Assembly: GCA_015183035.1 (NCBI GenBank)
Contig: JACZZP010000015.1
Coordinates: 558,001 to 622,000 of the forward strand
Direction of reading: 5' to 3'
Length of the DNA: 64,000 nucleotides
Origin: Meloidogyne chitwoodi
Lineage: Eukaryota > Nematoda > Chromadorea > Rhabditida > Meloidogynidae
Part shown: piece by piece, positions 40,249 to 53,100 of the stretch
How positions within the stretch are numbered: position 1 is the first letter of the stretch
Layout of the letters: each line of letters starts with the position of its first letter
Notes under the pieces: generated by a model
What the model saw: only the letters and a program-made list of their open reading frames with translations
The model's database searches: none
Told to the model about the DNA's origin: nothing
Program-made: the position numbers and the translations under genes

Positions 40249-41181
40249 TTTTATTAATTTATTTACTTAAATTAATTTAAATATTTTATGTTTTTATTTT
40301 TTTTTAACAAAAGAAAAAACTTTACGCAAATTAGCTTTAAAAATAATAAAAAAGAAGGTAAAATTACACAGATGAATCTCTTATTTTCTCTTTTTTTTTA
40401 CTCTCCTCTCAAGTAGTTTTTATTAAATAAAACAAAAGTATAAATATACTCTAATAAAATAATAATATATATTTGCGGACATTCTGCAAAAAATTCTGAA
40501 AATTGAAAAATATTTTAAAAAACACAGGAGAGCACTTATAAAATTAAATTAAAATTTTAAAATTTTAATTTTTAAAGTTTCACAATTTTTAGTTAAATTT
40601 AGTTTAAAAGAATATGAATTGGCGAAATGCATAAAAGTTGGCGTTGTGTTCGATATAAGTTTTTGAACTTGAATTTTGCGCAGCCTATGATCCAAAGAAA
40701 ATTTTTATCGAAAATTCCAAATTTTCAAAGATTTTTTTTATTCAAAAAAAAAAAAATAATAAATTAATGGCTAATAAATGTGCTATTATTTTTATTAATT
40801 ACATTTATAGAACAATAAGTTAGGTAGTAGTACTTTTTTATAAAGTTAAAAAAAAAGAAAATAATATACCTAAGTCCTGTCCGCAAAAAAAATAATTTTT
40901 TTTTTCTAACGAAAGCGTCGTCTACTACATATTTTTCAACCACCCCCTTATTTTTTTGTTGAGTTAATTTCCTGAAGGAATTACTTGAAAATGAGAAAAG
41001 TTCTCTAAAAAATGAGATGTAAAAATGAAAAAAAATTGAAAAGAACAAATGCCAAAAGGCAAAAATGCGCGCATTGTATTAAGAAATAAATATTATATTT
41101 ATGATTAAAAAATAAGAAAAGTTGAAAATGGAGAAAGTTTAAATAAAAATTAAAAAAAATATTATAATTATAAAAACAAAG
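40249..41181. other. Intergenic upstream of the globin gene
   Basis: No complete gene is seen. The frame at 40764-41048 is Phe/Lys low-complexity. A missing first globin exon could lie here; the best candidate is an ATGGAGAAA followed by a GTTTAA donor at about 41140, which is in phase but supplies only three residues. A CTGTCCGCAAAAA motif at 40876 resembles repeat ends elsewhere. Confidence 0.4.
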
Positions 41182-44100
41182 CTTTTTGAAAAACTAGAAG
41201 AAAAACAAAATGGAAAAGATTTTTATAAATAGTAATTTTAATTAATTAATTTAATTAAAATTTAAGTCTTAAAAACCAGCTCTGGCTGGAGGCGTTGGGT
41301 CCCGAGAGTTGAGGAGTCAACTCCCGGGACGCGCCTTTTTTGATACCTTTAACAGAAAACTCCCAATAAAGTTTTATCACAATTTAAATAAAAAAATATA
41401 ATATATGGAGTTTTAAAGGGGAGGGAGAACCAGCCTAATCGGTTGGTGTGTTAATTAAAGACTGGGCTTTATTTGCTGATTTTCTCTTCCCTTTTATTTC
41501 CCAAAAGTTGGGCGGGGAATTTTCGGACTATGACATTCTCTTCGCGGGGGTTAGAACGTGAGGGACAGTGCGGGGTTATTTCACTTTTCTTTATTCGACA
41601 TCTTTCTTATGAAGTTGAAGCCAGTGATGGGAAAGTTCCAAAATTTCCACTGGACCCGAAATTTCGTTTTCCAATTTTTGCAAAATATATATCTTTGGCG
41701 TTCTGTTTTTATGACAATTTCTCCTTATTTCTTTATATAAAAACTATTTTCTATCAAAAATTTTCATTTCTCATCACTTTCACATTTTATTAATTCCCTT
41801 TTTCTAGTCGTGTTTATTTCCATTTTTTTTTTTTAATTGATTTTCGTCTAAATTTTTATTACGAAGTAAACATTTAATTTCTTCTTTGACATAATTATGT
41901 TCCATATTTTGTTTTGATTTTACACTTTCCTAAACTTTCTAATTCACGCGTTTTCTATGCCTTTTTATTTCGTCTTTCGTTTTTAGGTTTCCTTTCAGCT
42001 TCAATCTTACCCCTTTCTTTCTTATTCCGATTTTATTTTATTTTCCGATTTTGCCCGTCACTGGTAGGCTTCGTTGCCAATTGTCACTTTACCCAAATGT
42101 CGCACGCGCTTTTGTCCATTTCTCATTCCCTCTTCTTCAGCATTTCTTATTGATTTTAATGGCGTCCATTCACTCTTCCCCTCTTATTTCGCTTTCCTCT
42201 ATTTATTTTTATTCCATACCTCTTATGATAGTCTCTATTTCATTACAATTTATTTATTTTTAGTTTAAACGCAAATTTTAATGCTTCCATTTCTTCGTGC
42301 TGTTTATATTCAGGCAACTTGGATTTGGTATTTTCAGCTGCTATTCTATCAGGTTCCAAATTTTATCGTTTAAGAATATTTTTTTTTTTTTTTTCAGGGC
42401 TCAAGGTCGAGGCTTGGGACAAGCCTCGGCCCGGATTAGCCCTCCAACAGCTTGGTCTTCTGACAGTCGCCTTCTAGTTTCTGGTTCTGATTCACCGATG
42501 GTGAAGGATATGCCCATTGGATAAATAATTTCTCTTCCCAGGTTGATTATCTTCTTTTTGGTTTCCTTAATTCTTTTAAGCTCAGACAAATGCAAAGATG
42601 CAATCGAGAAAATGTTAAACAGTCCGCCCGAACATTTGGTTTCAGATTCCCATTCTTATACTGCTGCCCGAACAATGCTTTGGCTTCATTTGACTTTCTC
42701 TTCAGGTGGAAACACGGGCGAGGCAAATATATGGCTTCATCCTCCCCTTTTACTCTGTAGCATCTAATGCTACTGAACATTCTGGATTTGGTTACAGGTT
42801 TCTTTTGCTTTAACTTTCTCCTGTTAATTTATTTATTTTTCATTCTTGGTCATCTTCCCAATGATTTCTAATGCTTTGGCAAGTGTCAGATGATGCTGTC
42901 TTGTGCTGTGTGAATTATATTACCAATGTTGGGAGAAGTGGAGTGCCTCATCCGTTTCTTGCTATAGACCTTCTGCATTAGTTGGTCAGCTTTTGATTAT
43001 CAGGTTTATAATTTAATGGCCCATGAGTTAAGCCATTTGGCTGTATTTGTCCAGCGGTGGCTGATAATACGTGTGGATGAGGGACGGAATTTATCCGTTC
43101 CTTATTTTACATAATTCACGTCTAGTGCCCAACATTAATAATACTTATAATTGATATATTTTCTTTTCACAGGTTCAATTGGTCGTAATGTGCGTCAACA
43201 ATTAGCATTGGCTTAGACAAGCTCCAGCTTCCATGGTTTAACGCAGACACTTCCTGGCGATTCTTTGGCCGGTACTTGCCTAACTATTGGGAGCTGAGGC
43301 TCCGAAGTCTGCTTTATCGGTCAGTTTAAAGGGTGCTTATGTAGTCTGCTCCGAGAACGGATACATAAGTACCCTCCTCATTACTTTTTCCTCTTATTTT
43401 TATATTTTTCTTTTATGGCGGTATCTTGTCGAGTGGACTTCTAACTGGATGACTCCTTTCTTCTGTTCCAGCTTTTCGGACGGTGCTTGTGTTTTGGTTA
43501 AACGGTTGGTCTGATTTTTATTCTGGGTGTCAATTTTTGGTGTATTTTGGCCTTTCCTTCTTGTTTTATTATTATTATTTTTTTTTTTTCATTTCTTTAC
43601 AATTTGACTGTCAACAACTTATTTTTGTTAGCTTCTATCCTCTATTTTTATTGCCTCCCTTTTGCATATTTTTTAACGCACTCCTTTCCTTTCCTCCGAT
43701 TTTAAATTTGAACCACCTGCAGCTTTTCACTCTTTTGCGCATTCTCAATAATTTCCCAAAATCACTCTTTAATTTAAATTTCTTTCCAAATTCTTATTTT
43801 AAAATTATTCTATTAATTAAAATGTTCATTATTTATCTTCTTTTGGTTTCTTCTTTAAATTTTTGTATTTCTACTTATACGGATGAGATATCTGACACTA
43901 ACCCCGCACTTGGTAAAATTTTATGAATTAATATTGTGATAAAGGGCATTACAATAAAATATTTTAACTAATTAACTTAAGTGGGAATGTTAACAATTTC
44001 TAATCTAAAGTAAAAGTTTCTAATCTACACGGTTAAATCCCATCACCAATTTTCTTCTCCTCTTCTAAGCTCCTGGTTCTTTCTTCTTTTGCTTCTCCCA

Positions 44101-47100
44101 ATCAACTCTTTCTTCCTTCTCCAGGTTTTCTTCCCACTTCTTCCTGACTTTTCGTAAATTTTGATATTGAGTATAAGCCTTAATCTCCAGTTCTCTTATA
44201 TTTAGGCCTATTTCCCAATTATTTTTCTTCTCCTTTCCCGCTTTCTTCAATTCTTCTTCACGGGTTTCCTCTTCCTCCTTTTTTTGTTTTAACTCCTCCT
44301 TTCTCTTCCTCTCAGCCTCTTCCTTCTCTTCTTCTTCTAGCTTATTTAACTCTTCCATCAATTTTCTTTTCTTCTCTGATACTATACTTTCCGCTTTATC
44401 TTCCTTTATCCCAACATTTTCCCGGACCGGAGAAATTTCATAATTTCTTCGAGTTCCTCTTTCTCCCTCTCTTCTGAAACCCCATTCCGGCTTCCTACTC
44501 CAATTTTTCTTGACATTTCTCTGCCATTCCTCTTCCACCTCCCTCTTCAACGAGTCTATTAGTCCTGGATTTCTCATTCCTTCTTCTATTAATTCTTCAT
44601 ATGTATGGTCTCCTCTCTCCATCTGGACTGTTGCCATCACAACCATTTCATTTTCTTCCATAGGATTCTCAGTTTTCATATTATTTTGAGCATATTTTAG
44701 GAGTATTTCTTTTGTAATTAAGCTGATGATCCTTGTTCTTTTGTGCTCCTCTCTCGTTTTATCATTTTGGGCTGGCCACCCCCACTCTGTAGACTTCTTC
44801 AAGGCCCTTTCTTCTTTGATTCTTCGATCCTTCTCCACCGCATTTTTTGAGCATCCCGATCTGAAAGCAGAATTTAAATTTCTCTTTAAAAGGTTCACAG
44901 CCCTTTCTTTCTCATTTATCATTAAGTGTTTTAGGTTATGCCTTTGTTCTCTTAAATATTTCCTCCGATTAATTTCTAGTTTTTGATAATTTTCGTATTC
45001 CTTTTTATTTCTTTCTAAAACTTTCTGTAGGGCTTTTTCCTTTTTTATTTCTAGTCTTTCTTTTTCCTCTAAACTTAGCCTTAAGGGTGTCCATGTTTCT
45101 TCCGCTATTTCCCACCTGATCATGCTTTGATCATCCTCTCTCTCCTCCTCCTCGGGTAAGTCCAGCACGATTTCATCCGCGGCAATTGACGACATTTTAT
45201 TATTATTATTATTTAATTTATTTATTAATCTGCAATTATGAAATTTCTTTATTAAACAATTTTCAAATGATATATTGTTAATTGTTGGGGATAAGTGTGC
45301 ACTCTCGTTACTTTCCTCCTCTTCCTCTTCCAAATTTCTATCACCCATTTTTCGCAATTCTTGGTTCCCTTCGCAATTATACTTCTTACATTTATCCATA
45401 TGTATCGTTTTTCTCTCCCCGGTTTCAATATCCTCAATTATTAAATTGGGCTTTTCGATTTTTATAATCTGGAATGGGCCCAAGAATTTGTGATCAAATT
45501 TTGCCCCCTTTTCTTCTTTTCTAACTAAAACTTGATCTCCTTCCCTCCATGCTATTTCTTTAATAATTTTCTGTTGATCTCTCATTTTTTCTACATTCAA
45601 GTCAAGCTTTTCTTTAACTACCCGGTGTATGTCTTTAATTTTTCCCCTAAGTTCTTTTGTATATATTGCTATGTCCCCATATTCTCTTTCTGGCTTATTT
45701 AGCTGATTTTCCGATGGCAACCTTGCTTGCCACCCATGTACAACAAAAAATGGGGATTCTCCTATCTGCGAGTTTAATGATGTATTGTAGGCAAATGCGA
45801 GGAGTGGTAAAGTCTCGGGCCAATTTTTCCCTCTTGTTGTGGTACTAATCATGTCAGCTAGAGTCCTATTATAACGTTCACACTGTCCGTTTGCGGACTG
45901 GTGGTAGGGGGTAGTAGTCTTTAGTTCAATTCCGAATAGTTCCGCCACATCTTTGAAAATATTGCTCATGAATTGAGTGCCTTGATCTGAGATGAGGCAT
46001 TCAGGAACCCCAAATTTTGTTATAACATTTTTGATAAATGCGTCCATTACTGTCCCTGCAAGCTGATCTCGTAGGGGAATTGGTATCATCATTTTAGAAA
46101 AGGAATCAACAATCATGAGCACATATTTATAACCACTCTTCGCAATAGGTATTGGCCCCATTAGATCAATATGCACGCGTTGGAATGGCCTTCCCGCGGG
46201 ACTAATTGGCGAAATGGGTTCTCTGCTTTGATGTAACCCAACTATTTTTCTTTTCTGGCATGAATCGCATATTCTCACGAAATTGCTCACTTCCTCCGAC
46301 ATTTTATCCCAGAACATTGATCTTTTGATTTTTTCCAATGTTCTTTTCTCTCCCAGGTGTCCTCCCTGAAGGGTATCATTATGATACTCTTCTATAACTC
46401 TTTTTCTGAGTATTTTAGGTACTAATAATTTTATTTCACGCCTTTCTTTCATGTAAATCATTCCCTTCTGTTCACTATATTTTTCATGTTCTGGATTCTG
46501 GGTTAATAATTCTCTTATCTTCTGGATTTCCTCATCCTCTTTTTGGGCGGCGTTCATTTCTTCCCAGCTAATTTTCTTATTTATTTTTATTAAATTAATT
46601 TCGATTTGTTTTTCTGAATTTTCATTTTCTATAAATCTACTTAGATGGTCGCAAAGGTAATTTTTCTTCCCTGGGCGGTAAATTATATCTACATCATAGG
46701 CCATTATGGAAATCTGATATTTGGCTAATCTTCCTTCTAAATCTTTTCTTCGAAATAGGGATGTAAGAGCGGAATTATCCGTGATCACAGTTGACCTTCC
46801 GGCCCCTTCCAGATATGGTCTAAAATTTTTTAATGAAGCCACAATTGCCAAAGCCTCCAGCTCGACCACTGCGTATCTTCTCTCATGATTATTTAATTTC
46901 CTGCTAAAATATGCCACTGGGTGTAAATTCTCATCTTTTCCCTTTTGTAATAAGCACCCTGCGACAGCGGTAATGCTTGCGTCTGTTTCTACTATAAATG
47001 GCTTCCCGAGTCTAGGGGGCGCTAGAACTGGCGCCGAAGTTAGTAACTTCTGCATTGCCTCTAATGATTTCTCATGTTTATCTCCCCAATCCCGCGTATT

Positions 47101-50100
47101 TTCTTTCTTTGTCAGCTCATAAATGGGGCTCATTATTTCTGCGAAATTTGGAGTGAATTTTCGAAAGTAACTGAGCATTCCAATTAGTGATCTGAGCTCT
47201 GTGAGGGTGTTTGGCTTCTTTAGCTTCATAATAGGTTCAAGATCTTTTGGGTCAATTCTTATGCCTTTTGCTGATATTAGATGTCCCAGATATCGGATTT
47301 CCGCCTGCCCTACCTTACATTTCTCTGGTTTTAATTTTAGTCCTGCGTCTTTCATTGTCTCTAGGAATGCTTTTAGATCATTAATGTGGCTTCTTTCATC
47401 TTCTGATCCCAGGATGCAATCGTCTAGGTAAACTAAAAAGCTTCGCGAGCACGCTTGGCGCACCTCCTCCATTGCCTTTTGAAATGTCGTAGGTGCGCCA
47501 GAGAGCCCAAATGGTACCCTTAAATATTCAAAAAGTCCACAGTGACATATGAACGCACTCCTCTCTTCATGTCCTTTTGCTAGCTTTATCTGGTGAAACC
47601 CCGCGGACATGTCAAAGACTGAAAATATCTGCTTTCCCATGGCCGAGTCAAGCAAATCCTGTATCCTTGGGAGAAAATACGTCTGTTTTTTGGTTATAGA
47701 GTTAAGGCGCCGATAATCCACGCAGAAACGATAGCTTCCATCAGATTTTCTTGCAAGGACTATAGGAGAGGCCCAGGCAGAGCTTGAGGGTCTAATAATA
47801 TTTTGCTTCACTAGATTCTTTATTTGTTTTTCAATTTCTGTTTGAAGATGTAAGGGGTATCTGTATGGCCTATTTTGTAAGGGTCTAGCTCCCTCCATCA
47901 AGTCAATTTTATGCACCGTCTTTCCTCTGTAGTTACCTATCTTTCCATCCTCCTGCACAAATGCTTCTTTATTTATTTCTAAAATGTGCTTTAATTCCAA
48001 TAATCCTTGCTCGCTTAATATTGTCCCCGCTAGAGATATCCTTTCAAAAATAGGCTTTTCCTCCGATTTTAAAGGCTCATCTGGAAGCTTTTTAATCCAG
48101 TTCGCTTCTTCTGGTATCTGATCCACCTCTTCTTTAAATTTCTTCCACTCTTCATCATTCATGCATAACTCATCTCTTTCTATTACTGATTCAATTTTTG
48201 CCTTTTCTCCAATAGGTTCCAAATCTGCTAGTTTCGAATTTGCGTGCACCTTCACTTCTGAATTCCCAAAGTTTAATAGCCTCAGGGGAACGATTCTTTT
48301 TGCCATTGGTTTTACTAAACATTTTCCAACTCGAAGAGGAAAATATTTATGATCTCTTTCTACTGTTATGAATTGATCATCGGGTCCGGTACCTCGATTT
48401 ATTCTTCCCCAAACTAATGAATCTGATAATGCGGGGAGTAACTGAGTTTTCAAAAGCTGTACAGCCATCGGCTTCCATTCTAGATTAATGGCGTGAACCA
48501 TTGGTAATATACTCCTTCCCAATTTGACTTCTCCCTTTTTAAAATCTAGTCCAATTGTATAATCCTCCTCTTGTCTATTTATTTCTTCCATTAAGTCTGT
48601 CCCAATAATGGCTCCTCCCGGGCATCCTTCATTTTCTGATATTAAAACTGGAAAATTTGTTCGAAAATTCCCAATTTCAATAAAAGTATTTGAGGACCCA
48701 ATTAATTCAATAGGGGTGGAATTAGCTGCTTGTGCCTGCGGAAAATCTCCTTTATTAATTTTCATTCCACATAATTCAGCCATTCTTTTATTAACGTATG
48801 TTATATCTGCCCCCGTATCGAATAATGCTCGCGTCTTATTCCCATTCAAGTTTATATTTATATAGCACCTTCTCTTTCTAGCAATCACTGGGTACACTTT
48901 TGGGATAAAATCCAATATATATGCCTTTTCTTCTAGTACATCCTCCTCTGGAGGTGCAGATGGTATCAGTACTTCTTCTACTGCCGAAATTTTTACCCGT
49001 GGTCTTGATTGTCTTGGACTCACCAAATTTATTACTGTATTTGCTAATCTCGCTCCCGCTCTTACCCCATTTATCACTAGCATGAAATATATTTTTCCTT
49101 TCCAATAGATCACACACACTCCTATCAACAGTGCGACGCCTGCTACTACCATAATGATCATTTTTATTGTGGATTTTATTCCAAAAGGGTCGTCCCAGAA
49201 TGATTTTCCTTTCTCTATAAGTTCAGAAGATTTCGCTATTATGACATTTCCTTGCTCCACTACTGATTGAATTGCATTATTTCCTTGCGCGAGTATTGCT
49301 TTTACGGTACCCTTTGTTGAATTATTTCCCTCACTCGTTTCATCTTCACTTATTTCTTCCTCTGGGAATGTTAATTCTGGTCGATTTAATCTTTTAGTGA
49401 GATCTTGTAAATTTTGGTCTAATCTTATTTGATCCGATTCAAAAATGCTTCCCAAATTGAAAATTAGTGGGTTCTGTCTATTTATCCTCGGGCTACTTTC
49501 GAATGGACTTATGATTTTTAAATCTTCAATTTTTGACCCATTTGCTAATTTCTCATCAATTATTTTTCTTTTCTTTGAACAATTAATTTTGGTGCCTTCT
49601 GTCAGTAAGTCTCTACCTCCAGGTTTAATAAAATATCTCTTTTTGTTTACTACTACTGGAATTTCTTTATAACATTCATTTCCCCTCATTTGATTCCAAG
49701 CCACTATCTCGGCTTTAACTTGCTGACATCGATTTATTTGCCATCTAATCTGTCCATCTTGGGTATTTAATAGGGTCGCGGTTATATCATCCCGGTTATA
49801 TAGTGATCGAGCTGCTTGTTCTGGCATTTCCCTAGCTAGTGCTCGCGCAATCCCTAATTGGCTATTTCGGCTATGACAATCTGAAATCCATTTTTCTCTG
49901 GCTTCCACCACCCTTCTCTGTTCTGTTTTCCAGTCTAGGTAATTTAGTCTTGAATTCGCATGATTTTCATCTTTAGGGTCAATCCAAGGCTTTTCCGAAA
50001 CTTCTCTCTTCATAACTAAAGTGGTTGTAATTTTTTCTGTGGTTTCAATTAATTTCTCAGGAATTGGGCTTATCGTCTTTTTCTCTGTTATAATCTGTAT

Positions 50101-53100
50101 TTTAGGGGTAGTTTGATCTATTCTTTTAAAATGTTTGTGCAAGTAGTTTATGTGAAAATTTTGGTTGGCTTCTCGTCTCGTTGTGGGTTTAGAAGTTGTG
50201 GTTGTTATCTTTCTCACGGTTGTTCCCCTTGTAGAGGTACTTAATATTCTAGTAGTAGTCCTCGTTATTTCAGGTATTTTCTGAGTAGTCGTACTTCTGG
50301 CTGTACTTCTAGTCCCTATTTGGGTAGTGGTTGTGGGCATTTGGGATGTTCTTTGCGTATTAATGCTTATAGTTGTACTTCTCGTCGATATTTGTGGAGT
50401 GGTTGTAGGTAATTGGAATGTTCTTTGCGTCGATCGCTGTGTAGGGAGAGGGGTTATCTTCCATATAGGGGTGGTCAATTTTTCTTTTTCTGTTGTAATT
50501 GTAACAAAATTTGTGGTTGCGGGGATAGTGGTTTCTACCTCTTGGAACATTTTCTTATTTTTCTTCATATGTCCCCATGCTCCAGATTGTCTTTTCCTTC
50601 GGGTCGTATTTTCTTTATTTTCATTTATTATTTCTATGAACACGTCATTTTCCATTCTAAGGGCATTTTCTGGTATTCCATACAAATTTTCCGGATGTGT
50701 TTCATTTTTGTGATAAATAAATGAGTACTGCATTTCGTCTACTACTATTACTTTAGGCGTCCATATCTCTGCACTTACGGGTCCTACTCTAAAATGTGTA
50801 TTCCAATAAGATGGGTTAGGTATTCTCCACATTAAGATTTCTTCGAACAGGGTATTCTTACTCCATCCTTCTTTTTCATCCTGAATTCTATCTACAAGAA
50901 ATTCATCTCCCCAGCTAGTTATTAATTTTTTCCCATCAAGTATTGCTGCAGATCCCTCTTCGAGTGTTAGTCCTGAAACATTTTTGCACTTTACGCCAAA
51001 AATTGCGTATTCCTTCTTCCAATCTCTGGGTGTTTGCCATACTTTCTCTCCTCTTATCTCCAGTAATTGGCTATCCCAGGTTTTCCAGCACTCATTTTTT
51101 GAAATTTTCTCGAAAAATATATTCGTATTTTCAAAGTCCTTTTGGTAAATACTCAGGTAAGATTCTGTACAGATTTGTACATTCCATTTATGGCATCTGA
51201 AAACTGAAAATTTCTTTGGCAATCGGATTGGCACAAAAATATTTATTTTCTTAAGTTCAGGCAATTCCTCTATTGGCATAGTACAATTGTGGTCCTTTGG
51301 AAAGTCTAAAATCATCCCGGTCACCTCCGGAAAATTTTTTGTGCAAATTTGAAATTGACTCTCTGTTTTTGGAATTAATAAACATAGTATGGCCAATAAG
51401 CATATATAAGGGAAACTAGTTTCATTCACTCGGTAGCCCCCTCTCGAAAAATTTGTTCCTCTTCCTCTACTATTTCCTCTGAAATTTGTGACAGGTATTA
51501 AATTTGAGTTATAATTCTGCCCGGGGGTCCATCTCTGTCCTCTTTGGTTAGAGAAGCCTCTGTAATTTTGACTGCCTCGGTTTCCTTGGTTCCATTGAGT
51601 AAATCTATTCATCTGTCCTCTTCTCCAACCTCCTGTATTTTCTCTGGTCCCCCATTGGTTTCCCCTTTTATTCTGATTAAAATCCCATGATTGGGCATTT
51701 TGTCCATTTCTAACGTCATTCTGGGCATTTTGGTTTCTATTTGTCCTGATTTCATTTACTTCTGCCAATGTGGCTTTAACCTCTACCTCTTTTGTTCTTC
51801 TCCATAAATCTTCTTTTATTGAGCTTGTTAGCTCTTCAACTCTTCTTGCTTGTGCGATTGCCTCAGTCAAAGTCCCAGGTTCCTCCATGAAAATTACTTT
51901 TTCCCTTATTTCCGGCAAAAGTCCTGCTCTAAACCGGTCACGGCATTGTTCGTCCCGAAACCTCTTCGACATCTCTCCCTGTTCTCCTTTTAAATTTAAC
52001 TTCGCCTCTGGGTTTAATCCAAGCATCGACAAATCTAGCTCGAGCGAAGAGTCCGGGTAAGCACGTTCTACCAAAGTTCTTAACGCTTGAGCGAACTCTT
52101 CCACTGTTTCACCCACTTTTTGCCGTCGTTCTATCATCTTTAATCGGGCCACTTCCCTGGTCGAAACTTTCTTTAGCCTCTCGGCCAATCCTTCCACCAA
52201 ATTTTTCCACGAGGATTTTTCCTCCTCCGGCATGCCCTCATAGACCGCCAGAGCCGCACCCCGAAGATAAATGGGTAATATCTGGCAGCACCGGGGTGGT
52301 TGCCAGCCATGAGCGGTGGCCACTCTGTTGAAGGCCTTCAGATAAGTCAAAAAATCTTCTGTCCCAGTGTAACAAGTAGGGTAGGGGAGACCAGTAGCCC
52401 CTCTTTCCATATTTGCTTCTTCTATACTTCTTATTTTCGTCTTGATCCCTTCCATCTCCATCACAGATTCTGCCCTCTTTTGCAAACGTCTCTGATACCT
52501 CTGTTCTCTAGGAGTTGTTGCTTCTACAAAGTCCTCTTCCTCTAGTGTGTCTGATCCCGTATCTAAATCTTTTCCTTCTTCTTCCAGTGTCTTTGTGAAT
52601 AATTCCAACTTTAAATTTTTAAGCTGAAAATCCTACAATTTATTTTTAAATTATTATTATTATTATTAATTTTCCTAAATATTATATAATCCTTATATTT
52701 TATGTGAATTCTAGATTTTATGCCCATTTTAAGGGACCCAAGGGCAACCGGCCGAATTGACACCCTAGGCGAAAATATAATTAATTTAGGATTTTATTTA
52801 AATAATTTTATAAATTTTTTAGTATTGTCAGACGTCAGCTTCACTTCAAGAACATGCCAACCATACCACAATTGTTCTCTTCATTGCTGGGGTGTGGACT
52901 TATGGCTCGAGCCAACTTTTTGCTCTCTTACCGCCCCAAATTTCAAAAAAGACTTTGCCCCAGGTTTTGAATGGTGGAAGGTTGTGCTACTGGGTTTGGC
53001 CACTGTTACGTCCCTTTTAGTGGTCATTCTTCTGGGGCTGGCACTTAAGGAAAAGTTTAAGAAAATAGAAAAGCGTGATATCCCCATAATATCGCGACCT

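Noticed and set aside
41473..42263. Several overlapping plus-strand frames rich in Phe and Ser
   Set aside because: They start within the LTR or in the retroelement 3' region, overlap in different frames and lack motifs; treated as shadows.
42401..42780. Minus-strand frames with scattered Cys/His after the polyprotein
   Set aside because: They suggested a zinc-finger or env exon, but no consistent Cys/His spacing or frame continuity was found.
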